Shown here piece after piece: positions 19,150 through 29,702 of a stretch of DNA of 60,000 nt (position 1 is its first letter; every line of letters starts with the position of its first letter). A program made the position numbers and the translations under genes. The DNA is from Paulinella micropora (lineage: Eukaryota; Cercozoa; Imbricatea; Euglyphida; Paulinellidae), in contig WBZZ01003134.1 of the NCBI GenBank assembly GCA_019918135.1, positions 1 to 60,000 on the forward strand, written 5' to 3'. Below the pieces are notes generated by a model. The model did no database searches. It saw only the letters and a program-made list of their open reading frames with translations, and was not told the origin of the DNA.

Positions 19150-20620
19150 ACGATCACTGGTGATCAAGTTTGAGCAGTGCTGATCAAGACCGGTCGAGGC
19201 CGCTGAGAGAGGCTGATAAATATTATGATTGCTGAGGTAAGATAATAATACTAAAGTGCTGGTCACCCGATGGCTGATCGACGCCCCGTTAACTTGGCAA
19301 CCATGCGGCTCATCACGGCAGATCGTGGCCTGCTGATCAAGACACAAAGGCAGTCATCATGCGGCTGATCAATGCTGACCACTGGTGATCAAGAGTGATC
19401 ATCTCAAGGCACACCGGCTGATCATTGCTGATCATGCAGAGACTGAGCATGCTGCCGATGACTCAAGGCAGGCTGATCCTAGGCTGATCAAGGCTGATGA
19501 GAGTCAAGGCAGATGAGTGCTGACAATCGCTAGTCAGAGGCGAGTCATGGCTAATCAAGACAAATAAATGCTTGCTACAGCTGATCATCATCTAGCTGGT
19601 CATGATCATGAAGAACCATTTGAAAGGCTGAGCAAGTCTGGTTGAATCACCGATTAATTGATTCATTGCTGATCATCCATCGCTGCACGCACTGATAACA
19701 GCAAAGCATTGATGATAGTTGGCAGCAGAGTTGATCATTGATGACAGGATGATCGCTGATCATAGCATCGCTGACCGAGGCTGGTCATGGCATGACATGG
19801 CAGGTCACTGTCATGTTTGACCGGGCCGACTGCACTATCTCTTCTAGACTCAATGCTTATTAAGGGTATCAGGTTGAAGGCTGTTTGAGTCATAGCAAGT
19901 CATTGCCTATCATGGCTTATCATGGTTGATCAAGGCTGATCGAGGCAGGCGAAACCGATTGAGGTTCATCAAGGCTGATCAAGGCTGATCAATGCTGATC
20001 AAGGCTGATCAAGCGGGCTGATCAGAACTAATCAAGTCTTACCAATTTCAAGGCTGACGAAAGCTGATAAAGGTCGCAGTGACAGAAAGGCTGATCACTG
20101 GCAAGGCGAATCATACTACTGTATGTGATCAAGTCTAAGCAATGCTGATCAAGGCTGATCAAGGCAAATCGATGCTAGTCGAGGCCAGTCGAGACCGGTC
20201 GAGGTTGAGCGAGGCTGATCAATATTATTATGGTTACTCAGGTAGGATAATTATAACGGCTAACGATGGCTGATCGACGCTAACAACAGCTCACCATGGC
20301 TGATCAAGGATCAGTCAAGGCAGATCAAGGCAGATCAAGGGTGATCAAAGCAGATCATTACTGATCGAGGCGGAGCATGGCTGCCACCTGATCAAGGCTA
20401 AACTAATGGCTGATGATGGCTAACCTTGACTTGGCTGATCAAGGAAGGATCAAGGCTTATCAAGGCTAGATAAAAGCTTATGATGCGTAATCACACGTGT
20501 TGATAGTTAATCTTGGTTCATCATGGGTGATCAAGGCTGGTCATTGCTAGCCTTGCCACCATGACTGATGATCGCTAAGTATTGGTACTGCTAAACTGCT
20601 TACAAAGGCTGATCAAGGAT
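19150..20620. repeat. GATC-rich degenerate satellite
   Basis: Roughly 1.5 kb in which GCTGATCAAG and shortened forms (GATCAAGGC, CTGATCA, GGCAGATCA) recur dozens of times with irregular spacing; best order at 19930-20040 and 20140-20220. AATATTATNATNGCTNAGGTANGATAAT occurs twice (about 19219 and 20221), pointing to a roughly 1-kb higher period. The GATC density is extreme. Confidence 0.85.
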
Positions 20621-21058
20621 TCGATGTCGAGAGTTCGCCGCTCTTCCTCAAATCGATTGAAACAGTCTGGATCACTACAGAAGCAAAACTGTTACACCGT
20701 CCAGCATTCGGAAAGCGCACGTGGCACTCATCATTAGGTCCAGCTATCTACGCGTCACATTCCAATAGAATCGGCTCAGCTACAGAAGCGGCAAGTCTTA
20801 GATTGGGGATGAAAATATACACGATCAGGAGGCAAGGATTGTGGTCGGACAAAAGTGCATGCGTGTTCAAATATGTGCGAGACGTCAGCCTAGAAAACAA
20901 ACTGACCATCACGAACGTCCGCATAAAGTCTTTCCTCATTTTCTAGTCACTTTGTTGAGGCCAAAAATGCAATCTTAGAGATAATATAGGCAGTTTACGG
21001 GCATTTTGCTTGATCAGCAGGGAAATGTAGCATTACAATTTTCCAGATGTCTTTTCGT
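20621..21058. other. Unique sequence inside unit 2
   Basis: 438 bp with no recognisable repeat or protein similarity. A 63-codon minus-strand frame (20748-20939) has no supporting feature. Confidence 0.4.
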
Positions 21059-21086
21059 GACCTAGGAGAGAGGGGAGCGCTCATGG

Positions 21087-21571
21087 AATGTATGGTATGA
21101 TGTGAAATGAAGTTTTTGCAAGCTTGCGCAGCAAAAGCGTCATTTCACAAATACCTAATTGACCCAGGGTTGCACCATAAGCGGGAATATATACATTCCT
21201 GATTTGAATTCTTTGAACTTTTGAAATAAAACACTCTGCCACCTTCAGATTTTGCATTTTTGCATTTGATAAAAGTGCCTCTAAGTGCATAGCACTCAAA
21301 GACTCCCACCCGCCCACCCACTTATACTGAAGTACTTGAAGTCTTACTGATAATGTCTTTTCGCTTGGGGGATGGTGAGTGAGGGATGAGAAATAATATA
21401 CACCCACACACTCGATATCATAACGCACACAAATTTACATCTAATGCATCGCCACATCATGCACAATCACGCATATTCCATGCACAATATACGCACAATA
21501 ATATCATGCACAATCTAGGTCTTGTGTATTTCCAACACAAAGAGACCTAGGAGAGAGGGGAGCGCTCATGG
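21087..21571 (-). mobile_element. Short non-coding mobile unit (unit 1)
   Basis: 485 bp on the minus strand. 5' terminus 21571-21544 is identical to 21086-21059 of unit 2; 3' terminus 21303-21087 matches 16830-16616 plus 27828-27811. The interior (21304-21543) is different, AT-rich, with CACAATNNNNCAT words. It is immediately followed, head to tail, by unit 2. It looks like an internally deleted, MITE-like member of the same family. No target duplication is clear. Confidence 0.65.
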
Positions 21572-21824
21572 ACTATCCTCCCAAGCTTTCTTCTCTTCCT
21601 TTGAGAGGTCTTTCCAGTTGGCAGGTTTCTCTTGCTGTGTCTTCGCGTCTTGTGATGTTTGGCTACTTCTCTGTCTCTGTTGTCGTGTTTGTTGTGTCTC
21701 TGTTTCACTTTCTTCTTCGTCTGATCCTTCCGGTGTGTCTACCTCGTGTGGTTCTCTCGGTTCTTCCATTTCTTCTGCTTTTGTCTCTATCAAAACCATA
21801 CTTTGTTCTTGCCGCTTTATGAGA
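21572..21824 (-). pseudogene. Gag N-terminal fragment of element 2
   Basis: Minus-strand coding of MEEPREPHEVDTPEGSDEEE and KPANWKDLSKEEKKAWED, which aligns with the acidic and basic N-terminal region of the element 1 Gag (AEEADEPRE..., YAKWTNEQKLAWEE). It begins at the junction with integrase at 21824/21825 and ends at unit 1. Its continuation is at 27829 on the plus strand. Confidence 0.75.
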
Positions 21825-22548
21825 GGTGATAAAGATGGCAACCCCATAGCTGAGAAGGCAAACGACATCACAGCCGGACCAGCCCGGGCCATGCGATATG
21901 AGGCTAATTTACCACCCCAATTTCGGGCGGAAATGGAACACACAGCCACAACTTTGCACAGCATTCTACCAGCCACGACAGGGCCTAGGAAGGGAACCTC
22001 ACCTTTTGAGCAATGTCTGGGCTACAAGCCAGCTATCCGACAACTTAAACCTATAGGATGTTTAGGTGTAATGTACATAAGAAAGCAGGTAGGCAAAGGC
22101 AACTATAGGGGAAAGCGTGTACTGTTGCTTGGATATGATGTATTCAAGGAACTATACCGAGTTTGGGATGGTCGAAAATATTAATCATCACAAATGTGCG
22201 TAATGTACGCTTTAACCACAATGTAGTTGGCAAGGATGCTCACCCACCCAGAGAAGTTAGATGGGACGACGAGGTATCTGAGGGGAGAGTAATGACACCG
22301 TCCAGCTAGAACAGCCGTTAGACGAACCCGAACATAAAGATGAGGGGAAGTTAGACAAACATGAGGAGTTACAGGAAGAAAGAGACATTCACCGTCCAGA
22401 TTCCGGTCTCCCATCAGAGTCGAAGGTAGAACTAGCTGACAACAAGGATGATGGGGTAACACCCGTCACAGCGTCAGGCGCAAAGTCCCGAAGCAGACCA
22501 CCCTAGTAGGAGGTACGTAGAGGGAGACGCGCCCACAAAGGGCCTCAC
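21825..22548 (+). pseudogene. Integrase C-terminal part and linker, element 2
   Basis: Starts GDKDGNPIAEKANDITAGPA, containing the third catalytic residue (Glu in IAEK), and continues through KPIGCLGVMYIRKQVGKGNY to VWDGRK, then a frameshifted linker (PPREVRWDDEVSEG, then the HPSRRY-EG region). The first codon follows exactly from the last codon of the integrase fragment ending at 31389 (AP|GD). The RT is missing: the linker jumps at about 22548 into RNase H. Confidence 0.85.
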
Positions 22549-22944
22549 TTGGGTGGAGACCCGGTAGCTTGGTTATCGAAACGACAGACTAGAATTGCAC
22601 TAAGTTCTAATGACGCGGAAATTTTCGCAGCAGCAGAGTGCATACGAGAAGGATTGGCTATCAGACACATCACAGAAGAGTTAGGTATAGCACAGAAAGG
22701 GCCGATAGAGCTTTACGAAGATAACGCACAGACTATCTTAGCAGCAGAGAGGGGAATGTCAGGACCACGTACTAAACACTTACCCTTAGAACTGCATTTC
22801 ATTCATCATGCACAGAGAGACAATGAGATTAAGTTTGTAAAGGTAGGAACTAAGAAACAAATAGCAGACGTTTTAACCAAACATGTTCCTAAGGATCAAT
22901 TCGAATATCTCGTTAGTAAATTTATGGTAACACTGGATCCATAA
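22549..22944 (+). pseudogene. Copia RNase H, element 2
   Basis: 131 codons: DPVAWLSKRQTRIALSSNDA, EDNAQTILAAERGM, RTKHLPLELHFIHHAQRDN, ending in VTLDP-stop. Intact from the second catalytic acid onward. The first part and the whole RT were lost in an internal deletion that joined linker to RNase H at a G-rich microhomology. Confidence 0.88.
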
Positions 22945-23548
22945 TTTTACATCTCAAGTCTGCAAACGCACGCAAAATACGTAAATTTACGCAAAGTCAA
23001 CTCATGTTGTTGTTTTGTGAGTTTTCTCTCTTTGAAGTGTGCAGGAAGTGTTTTGCGCAGGTGGTCGAGCGGCATCTTTAGGCATTGCTTCCGTTGAAGT
23101 TGAAGTCGAGCGCGAGAACGAAGCGCGTGGATCGTCCACCATCGGTCGTTGATCGCGGCAAGAGCGGAAGAAGAGCATATGCCGACGAAGCGGAGTGCGG
23201 CAGGACTAGTTTTTAATCGCGGAATGGCAAATGTAACTAATTATATTGGACTCATTGAGTCAGTAATTCAATTTAGTCAAGCACTAATTTTGTCAACCAG
23301 AGGGACCGAAGCTGAAGTTTCAATCGACAAGTTCGAGATGCCAACACGGCGAAGAAGCGGCGGCAAGCGACTTGAAGCAGAGACAATTTTTAAGTTGTGA
23401 GTCATAACTGACTGAATTTCAGGTTGTCAAACGGATGTAACTATCTTTTCAGTTTTGCAACTTGAAATCAGTGCCATCATCGCAATATGCAATAGCGATT
23501 AATTGTAGATGTATTGATTACTTATAACTTGCATTATCGACATAGAAC
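22945..23548 (+). other. 3' UTR of element 2
   Basis: 604 bp, no supported ORF. Bounded by the RNase H stop and the polypurine tract. Similar in length to that of element 1. Confidence 0.6.
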
Positions 23549-23876
23549 TAAGGGGGAGCGTTGGTAGGACAATTATGTTTTACTTTTAGTGATTACTTTG
23601 TGACTGGTAAGTAATTTATCCGTATAGTTCTAGTCAATAATTGTAACGGACGTAACGGTCCATATTGGCATTCAGAATCGGACAATAACCATTGTGTAAT
23701 AATTACAGTCGTGCGGACTTTATTTCAGTTTCATTATTACCTTTGAGTTTGTCAGTTCTGCTATATACGTGCGGATTAAAAGTGTCGATTGGTATCGTGG
23801 CTTCTAACGGAGTCTCTCAGCAAACCGGCGTCTAAGGTATTAGGTCCGTGAGTGACCGGGTATTACCTAATCAACG
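23549..23876 (+). mobile_element. Polypurine tract and 3' LTR of element 2
   Basis: TAAGGGGGAG at 23549-23558, then an LTR from CGTTGGTAGGAC (23559) to CCTAATCAACG (23876), 318 bp. The last 120 bp align with the end of the element 1 LTR. CGTTGG...CAACG forms imperfect inverted ends, not the usual TG...CA. Confidence 0.8.
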
Positions 23877-24799
23877 GTCACACCCAAGAGTGACACAGCA
23901 GAAGGGAAGTCCTTCCAACTGTGCTTCAGTACCACTGCGTGCCACGGAATCGTTGTGGTTGGACAGGGGGTAGAGCTCTGCAGAGGCTGGGCTACCGACA
24001 GGAGACAAGAGTAAGCCTTCGGGTCAGAAGGACATCTACAGGAACGGTTTAGGGGTTTGAACCACAAAACCTTATCATCAGGCAAGCAAAGAAACAAGTT
24101 CAGGGGTGCTTCAACGGTGGCGCGCAGGAGTGTTGGTGGGGACAGGATAGCTACCTGCTAAAGGAAACCAGGAAAAGGCCAACAGCAGATTGCTGCAAGG
24201 AGGACAATTTATTTCCCCAAGTTTACCGGTTAACTTTTTAGAAAATGTTGACTATTGCCTTTTTCCACATATCCCCAACTTATTATTTCCTTAGAACGCT
24301 TTTCCCGGTCTACAGTCATAATTATTGATAGGTAAAATCAGTAGGCAACACACCAGGTAAAGTGGCATTTAGCTGAAAGTTCATTTTTTCCCAGACTGAC
24401 TTGAACAACTCAAACCGCTACACAACTCGTGACTCCCGATAGCACTTGAAATATTCTCGTTAGTTCTCAGAATTTGCATTGTTTCGAAAGGGACAAGTAG
24501 TCTGTCAAGAGAGTGTACTAAATAAACTGGAATTCACCATCCCAGCGTCTTTTGGTACCTACCCTGTTCTCGGAAGTATTAATATTTTGAAATCAAATGA
24601 CAGCCGTGCGTGTATTCATTTGAATGCCGGTTGGTAATTTCCTCACAGGAGGCTAGTCAAGACTTACTGTGACATATTGATTAATATAACTTACTAATCA
24701 TAAGTCACCTGAATAATATTGAATAAGACTCGATCATATTATCAATATGATCCAGCCTCCGGCTCGAAATCATGTGAATACCGTACCGGACCGAATTAT
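23877..24799. other. Spacer between element 2 and element 1
   Basis: 923 bp with no gene, no repeat in this window and no tRNA-like fold that I could support. The last five bases, ATTAT, are the 5' target duplicate of element 1. In the restored order it lies between the two elements. Confidence 0.5.
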
Positions 24800-25141
24800 C
24801 GTTGGACAGGCAACTTCGAGTTACTATTTGAGTCGTAATTATGATTGATTTATATTTGCGGTAACATTTTATTAAGTCATAATTAGGAGTGACAGTAATG
24901 GGTAATCCAAGTCAATTGTGCACGTTGCGTTTTACCATTGTGCATCGGACCATTATTATTGAGCGCCAGATACTGTTAGTCACGCACTTAGACTAGTTAG
25001 CTCTCTTGCAATTCAGTTATGCGTTTATGTCTTCGGATTAAAGTGGCCGTGAGCAACCTGGCTTTTAACGAAGTCTCCCGGCAAACCGCAAGTGAAAGGT
25101 AGGGTAAGGTGCGTGAGTGACCGGTTTATACCTAATCATCG
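24800..25141 (+). mobile_element. 5' LTR of Copia element 1
   Basis: 342 bp from CGTTGGACAGGC to CCTAATCATCG. Matches the split 3' LTR (11249-11355 plus 872-1111) at roughly 95%. Preceded by ATTAT and followed by the primer-binding site. Confidence 0.85.
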
Positions 25142-25152
25142 GTCATGAGCAG
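25141..25152 (+). promoter_or_regulatory. Primer-binding site overlapping gag start, element 1
   Basis: GGTCATGAGCAG, a variant of GGTTATGAGCC found next to the LTRs of A, B, C and element 3. It is complementary to the anticodon arm of initiator tRNA-Met (GGCTCATAACC). The ATG inside it (25145), opposite the CAU anticodon, is the gag start codon. Half-tRNAiMet priming is known for Drosophila copia. Confidence 0.7.
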
Positions 25153-27019
25153 TTGGGATAGTGGTTCATCACAGCAATACACGAACTGGAAACAGTTCTT
25201 ATCTCACGCACCCGTCTATGACGGTGTCACAGAACATCTTCAAGGATTTTACTATCAGCTAGAGGAATATGCTTACGGTATTAGTACAATTCTCGGGGAC
25301 ATCGCATTTCTCGATGAGATAGCTGCTAAGAAGAAATACGGATGGGATTTGAGCCGTATGAGAGCAGCAGAGGAAGCAGATGAACCAAGAGAACAGACTG
25401 AAGAAGATTCACCAGACGTGAGTGAAGAGAGTGAGGAAGAAGACAAAGCAGAAGCATCAACCTCATCAACATCATCACGCACAAAAAGACAAGACCCAAA
25501 GAAGAAAACAGTAGAGAAGCCGAAAGAGTATGCGAAATGGACTAATGAGCAGAAGCTAGCTTGGGAGGAAAAAGCGAAGAGAAGAGCGAGACGAGCACAA
25601 ACGAGAGCAGTGAAAAGCATACACAGTGTGACGAAGAGAGCGTACAAGAGGGAGCAAAAATATTTGCAGCGATGTAAATTATTTCAGCTACTTATAATTA
25701 TAACCACTGCATTCTCTAACTACAAGGTCGTCGCATATCTCAGGAGCCGTGATGCTCAAGATCCGTTCGATAAAGTCGGCATTGTCAAGCAAAAATACAG
25801 ACAGATTTCCGGAGCAGCTAGATATCTGGAAGAAAAGAAGTTCAGAGAGAGAGCTCCTAGGAAGAACGAAGACGTAGACGCCTGGCTCACCAGGTACCTA
25901 TTGAAGAAAGAATGGCTAGAAAAGCTAAGAGGAGAGAAGTTTGAAGAAGACGAATCAACAAACCAGTTGCTAGAGAAGCTAAGTACGCACCCAGCCTATG
26001 GTGCTAAATACTTTGCTGATCACTATCGTATGGCACCAGCCATACGACCCAAGCACAACGACATAGTTGAGGCAGCTAGAGAGGTATACGTGCTTTGGGA
26101 GGCAACCAACAGACAGAAGAAATATGAAAAAGGGAAGAATAGTAATAGAGCAGATGGAGAAGGAGCAGCTTTATTGCTAGCAGGAGAGGAAGAAGAGGAG
26201 GGAAGGAAGAGTGGGAAGAGCAAGTACAAACAAAAAGGTGAACACGGGGGCAAGCATGATGGGGCAGTGACAGAACGAAAGGAATGGTGGCTCACTGCAG
26301 TTTGTTATAACTGCAGCGAGACTGGTCACACTAAACGCTTTTGCCCTAAGCTCGCTAAGTCTAACAGCTCCCGTCGCACCCATAAACGCCACAACACCGC
26401 CCCTCCCAAGAGAGAAACCCAAAGCAAAGGTAGTAAGTTTCGTAAGAAAAAGGATAAAGGGGTGACTCTTATAAGAGGTGAAAAGGGTGAGGAAAATGAA
26501 GGAGAAGAGGGGGAAAACAACAACATAGAAGAGGATAACAGTTCAGAAGAGGAAGATTATGAACTGATTGTCATGGAGGCAGAGGAAGAACAAGAAGAGG
26601 GCAACATAGCCCAAAAGGGAGAGGAAACGGAAGGGGAGGATTGTGAAACAGAGGAGCAAAAAGAGAACGACACTGAACAACCCGAAAGAGTCCGTGAGGG
26701 GGGGGATGTTAGAATGTCGAGCAGCTCCAGACTCGCTCGGAGGTATTCCCCCATCCAACCCCTCACCAATGATTCCACTCTCACTAGTGATCAACGCCTC
26801 AACCCCTCGTCTACCCCTCCCAACCGAGCCCCTCCACAGCACGAGAGTCTCGTGCGAGAAATTTCCTCGCAACCCTCTAAGAAAGAGAAACCGACGAAAC
26901 CGAAACCGACACCTCAATCTCTCCTCCAAACGAAAGAGACAAACAAACACAAGACACCACAGACAATCAACCCCACCAAACAAACACCAATCCCAAACGA
27001 AACACAATCCAATGTGTAG
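25145..27019 (+). CDS. Gag polyprotein, element 1
   Basis: 624 codons, intact. The N-terminal FLSHAPVYDG...YQLEEYAYG matches the Copia Gag entry region. An acidic stretch (residues 78-110) and a basic helix follow. The capsid domain, residues 160-330, contains LQRCKLFQLL, VVAYLRSRD, KVGIVKQKY and GAARYLEEKKF. The zinc knuckle is CYNCSETGHTKRFC at about residue 389, a perfect Cys-x2-Cys-x4-His-x4-Cys. The tail is Pro/Thr-rich. The ATG lies within the primer-binding site; no leader separates the two. The last codons contain C_CCA_AAC in phase, seven codons before the TAG. Confidence 0.9.
   Translation: MSSWDSGSSQQYTNWKQFLSHAPVYDGVTEHLQGFYYQLEEYAYGISTILGDIAFLDEIAAKKKYGWDLSRMRAAEEADEPREQTEEDSPDVSEESEEEDKAEASTSSTSSRTKRQDPKKKTVEKPKEYAKWTNEQKLAWEEKAKRRARRAQTRAVKSIHSVTKRAYKREQKYLQRCKLFQLLIIITTAFSNYKVVAYLRSRDAQDPFDKVGIVKQKYRQISGAARYLEEKKFRERAPRKNEDVDAWLTRYLLKKEWLEKLRGEKFEEDESTNQLLEKLSTHPAYGAKYFADHYRMAPAIRPKHNDIVEAAREVYVLWEATNRQKKYEKGKNSNRADGEGAALLLAGEEEEEGRKSGKSKYKQKGEHGGKHDGAVTERKEWWLTAVCYNCSETGHTKRFCPKLAKSNSSRRTHKRHNTAPPKRETQSKGSKFRKKKDKGVTLIRGEKGEENEGEEGENNNIEEDNSSEEEDYELIVMEAEEEQEEGNIAQKGEETEGEDCETEEQKENDTEQPERVREGGDVRMSSSSRLARRYSPIQPLTNDSTLTSDQRLNPSSTPPNRAPPQHESLVREISSQPSKKEKPTKPKPTPQSLLQTKETNKHKTPQTINPTKQTPIPNETQSNV
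26992..26998 (+). promoter_or_regulatory. Putative -1 slippery heptamer C_CCA_AAC, element 1
   Basis: Fits the X_XXY_YYZ rule in the Gag frame (codons CCA AAC). The -1 frame after it reads into the Cys module and the protease ORF. The same heptamer, in the same phase, lies five sense codons before the gag stop of element 3 (34249-34255). Confidence 0.65.
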
Positions 27020-27810
27020 GGAAGAACTCAAAGGGGAAGCGGTGTGGTGTGAAATATGGTGAAAGTGGGAGCATAGGTAAGGCAGGCAGTATGAGCAAGA
27101 GGTTGCAGTATGTCAGTCTGTGTGGGTATCACTACAAGCAGGACCCACAATTCCCAGAACTCGATCTGGAACAACCCCCATCATGCCACCCACTCCCCAC
27201 CAAAGAGTACCCAAGTGAAGAGATGATGAAAAGATTGAAGAGAGAGAGGGAAAGCAAGGGGGCGAGAGCACAGCAACTTTCGCAAAAAGACTCGGCAATA
27301 CCCGGACAAAAGGACAAGGTAATTACCGCTCAAAAACCCGAGTCAGTCATCAAACCGGAAAACCCGCGAGAAGAAAAATTCATGGCTGACTGTGCTGATA
27401 TGCCTCATTTTCAAGCGCGGGCCGGGGAGGTTAGTGCAGAGATTGAAGCTGCAAGCATAGTGTCTGTGCAACAGGGGACAAGAGCTGAAGGCAAGGCATG
27501 GCCCCCGTCGCAACCTTCAAAAGGTCCGTCCCAAGTAGACAGAGTAGACGAGGATAGACAGGAGACACAAACAACACCCACTCCACAGCACAACTTGCAC
27601 AACTCCACGCGTCAACAAAGCACAACTTCGGAGGGGAGCAGTAAAAAGAAGGGACACAGTGGCAAAGTGATTAGCTTTGATGATATACGAAGGCTAGCTG
27701 AGTCACTGCAGACGTGCATCATGGATGAGGAGACAGGTGATGTAGTGAAGGTGAAGAGAGAGAATGGAGTGAGGGTAGCAGAGACAGACAACCTACTGAC
27801 AGACATATTT
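26999..27810 (+). CDS. Pro ORF: Cys/His module and linker, element 1
   Basis: Frame -1 to Gag. It begins with QCVGKNSKGKRC, then SLCGYHYKQDPQFPELDL: Cys-x9-Cys...Cys-Gly-x-His. Then a basic segment, a variable linker and VISFDDIRRLAESLQTC...LLTDIF. The coding sequence stops at the inversion breakpoint (27810) and continues at 16615 on the minus strand with FWAINDVF. The ORF as it stands ends at 27858 in foreign sequence. The module resembles short C-x9-C-CxxH domains such as DUF5763, by motif only. Its role in the particle is unknown. Confidence 0.75.
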
Positions 27811-27828
27811 CACATCATACCATACATT
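27811..27828 (+). repeat. Displaced 3' tip of mobile unit 2
   Basis: 18 bp identical to the reverse complement of 21087-21104, the tip of unit 1. It lies between the element 1 breakpoint and gag of element 2, as expected if unit 2 was cut here by the inversion. Confidence 0.75.
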
Positions 27829-28801
27829 GGGCGAACAGAAAGAAGAAAAGACAGATGACAAGAACCAACAAGGATGTGTATTGGCTGAGGAAGAAAAGAT
27901 GCAGAGAAGAAATGCAGTACCTGCATCGCTGCAGGATGTTCCAACTTCTCGTAACAACTTCATTCTCGGAATCCAAAGTGGTTCAATTCCTGAGCAGTAA
28001 AAACGTTCATTGCCCGTTTGAGAAAGTCGGCATTGTCAAAGCGAAATACGGTAATCTAAGTGGTGCGGCGAGGTACATAGAGGAGAAAGCATTTAAAGAG
28101 ATGAGACCGAGACCGACAGAGGATATGGATGAGTATCTAACACAACATCTACTGCAGAAAACTGGCTAGAAGCTCTGAGAGGGAAGCCATTTGAGCCAGA
28201 AGAAGCAGTAAATGGGTTGTTAGAGAAGCTAGCAGAGGATGAGGCCTATGGGCCCGCTTACCTCAACGATCATTATAAATTAGCAGCAGCGAGCAGGCCA
28301 ACAGTGACATGATGATATGGTAGAGTCGGCAAGAGAAATTTACGTGTTGTGGGAAGCGAAGCAGAAGAGACTGAGAAAGGAACGTAGGAGAGAGAAAGAG
28401 AGCAAGAGAGAGGGTAAGGGAGCGAATCTACTGTTTGGAGAGGGAGAGGGAGAGGGAGGAGCGAAGGGAGAAAAGAGAGAGAAGAACCCCACAACCCTCC
28501 ACCTCGAAACACACTCCGAGAAAGACCCCACAACCCTCCACCTCGCACTCTCACTAGTGCTCAACACCCCGACACCTCTACAACAACCACTCCTGCCCTC
28601 ACAACCTCACGAGACACACAACGTGTGCAACCCTCACCATTGCAACCAAAACCCTCGCAAGTGAAAGAGAAAGAGAAACGGAAAAGTGAGAAACCGACAC
28701 CCACACCCCCTCAGAACTCAAGACAATCAAAGAACGAAACACCACGTCCCACTGGACTCACTCCTAAGAGCCACACCACAGGCCACTAACCACTCGTTGT
28801 A
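27829..28801 (+). pseudogene. Gag of element 2, capsid onward
   Basis: Starts inside the basic helix of Gag. Contains QYLHRCRMFQLLVTTSFSES, KVGIVKAKYGNLSGAARYIE, then IYVLWEAKQKRLRKER. Several frameshifts (28169, about 28310). The zinc knuckle is gone: the frame passes from the basic region directly into a Pro/Thr-rich tail, so nucleic acid binding is lost. Its N-terminus is the minus-strand fragment at 21572-21824. Confidence 0.8.
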
Positions 28802-29702
28802 CTGGGCTGAACTGGAAGGGAGAACAGTGTGGAGTTAAGTTTGGACGGGGGGGAGTTGGGGCAAGGCAGGTGAGGCAGCAAAGAGGCTAGTATGCAGACT
28901 TATGTGGTTATCATGCCCGTCAAGACCCACTATTCCTGACATTGACCTAGCACAAGACCCTTCACGTCGCCCACGCCCTTCCCGTGATTATCCGTCTGAG
29001 AATGAGATGATAAGCATACTGAGGCAGAGGGAGGGAAAGGGGGCGAGTGCACAGCAAATCTCGCAAAAAGATACGGCAAAACCCGTGAAGAAAAACTCGC
29101 TAAGTCCCGCAAATATCGGAGAAAAAGACAAGGAAAGTGTCGAAAAACCCGGTAAGAAAGGAGTTAGTACAGATTCACGCAACGATGCTGTTTTGCCAGG
29201 GAAAGAGGCAAGGACTGGCGGGACTAGAGCTGGAAAAGAGAGCGCATTTGATGAGGCTGATGAGCGTGTAGGAGGGACAAGTGAGGGCAAGTCTTGGCCA
29301 CCATCGCTACTATCACAAGGTCCGTCTCCTTTGGATAGAATAGGAGACAGTGTAGAGTCACAGACAGAGCAGACAAGCGAGACACACACACATGAAACAC
29401 CTGTGGGTAAGAGCAGTAAAAGAGACACAGGACACGGAAAGGTAATAAGCTTTGAAGACTTTAAGAGGATAAGTGAACAGCTGAACAACCTATGTGTTGA
29501 TGATGAAACGGGAGATGTTGTGATGATGACAAAGAAGGAAGGAGAGAGAGTAGCAGAGGCAGATGGACTGTTGACAGACGTGTTTTGGGCTGTGAATGAA
29601 GTATTTCTGAAACATGCAGCAGGCACACCACAAATCACAAGAGAGACAGTCATAGAGAAGCGAGCAGCTAGAACCACTCAGAGTGCAAAAGCTAAGGAAT
29701 GA
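28802..29702 (+). pseudogene. Cys/His module and linker, element 2
   Basis: The module reads CTGLNWKGEQC...DLCGYHARQDP with one in-frame stop between (about 28890), the same C-x9-C...CGYH layout as element 1. The long frame 28902-29702 continues with a basic segment, a variable linker and VISFEDFKRISEQLNNL...LLTDVFWAVNEVFLKHAAG. This supplies the reference that shows elements 1a and 1b join at LLTDIF|FWAIND. It ends at an in-frame TGA (29700-29702). Confidence 0.75.

Larger units (their letters stand above)
16616..21086 (-). mobile_element. Long non-coding mobile unit (unit 2)
   Basis: Read on the minus strand it starts with the 28-bp terminus at 21086-21059 (CCATGAGCGCTCCCC...) and ends with the roughly 215-bp terminus at 16830-16616. 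Its last 18 bp now lie at 27811-27828, moved by the inversion. A short unit (21087-21571) has the same two termini and lies directly upstream, head to tail. The interior carries microsatellites, a higher-order repeat and GATC-rich satellite but no supported gene. The pair appears to have inserted into gag of element 2, between 21572 and 27829 in the restored order. Confidence 0.65.
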
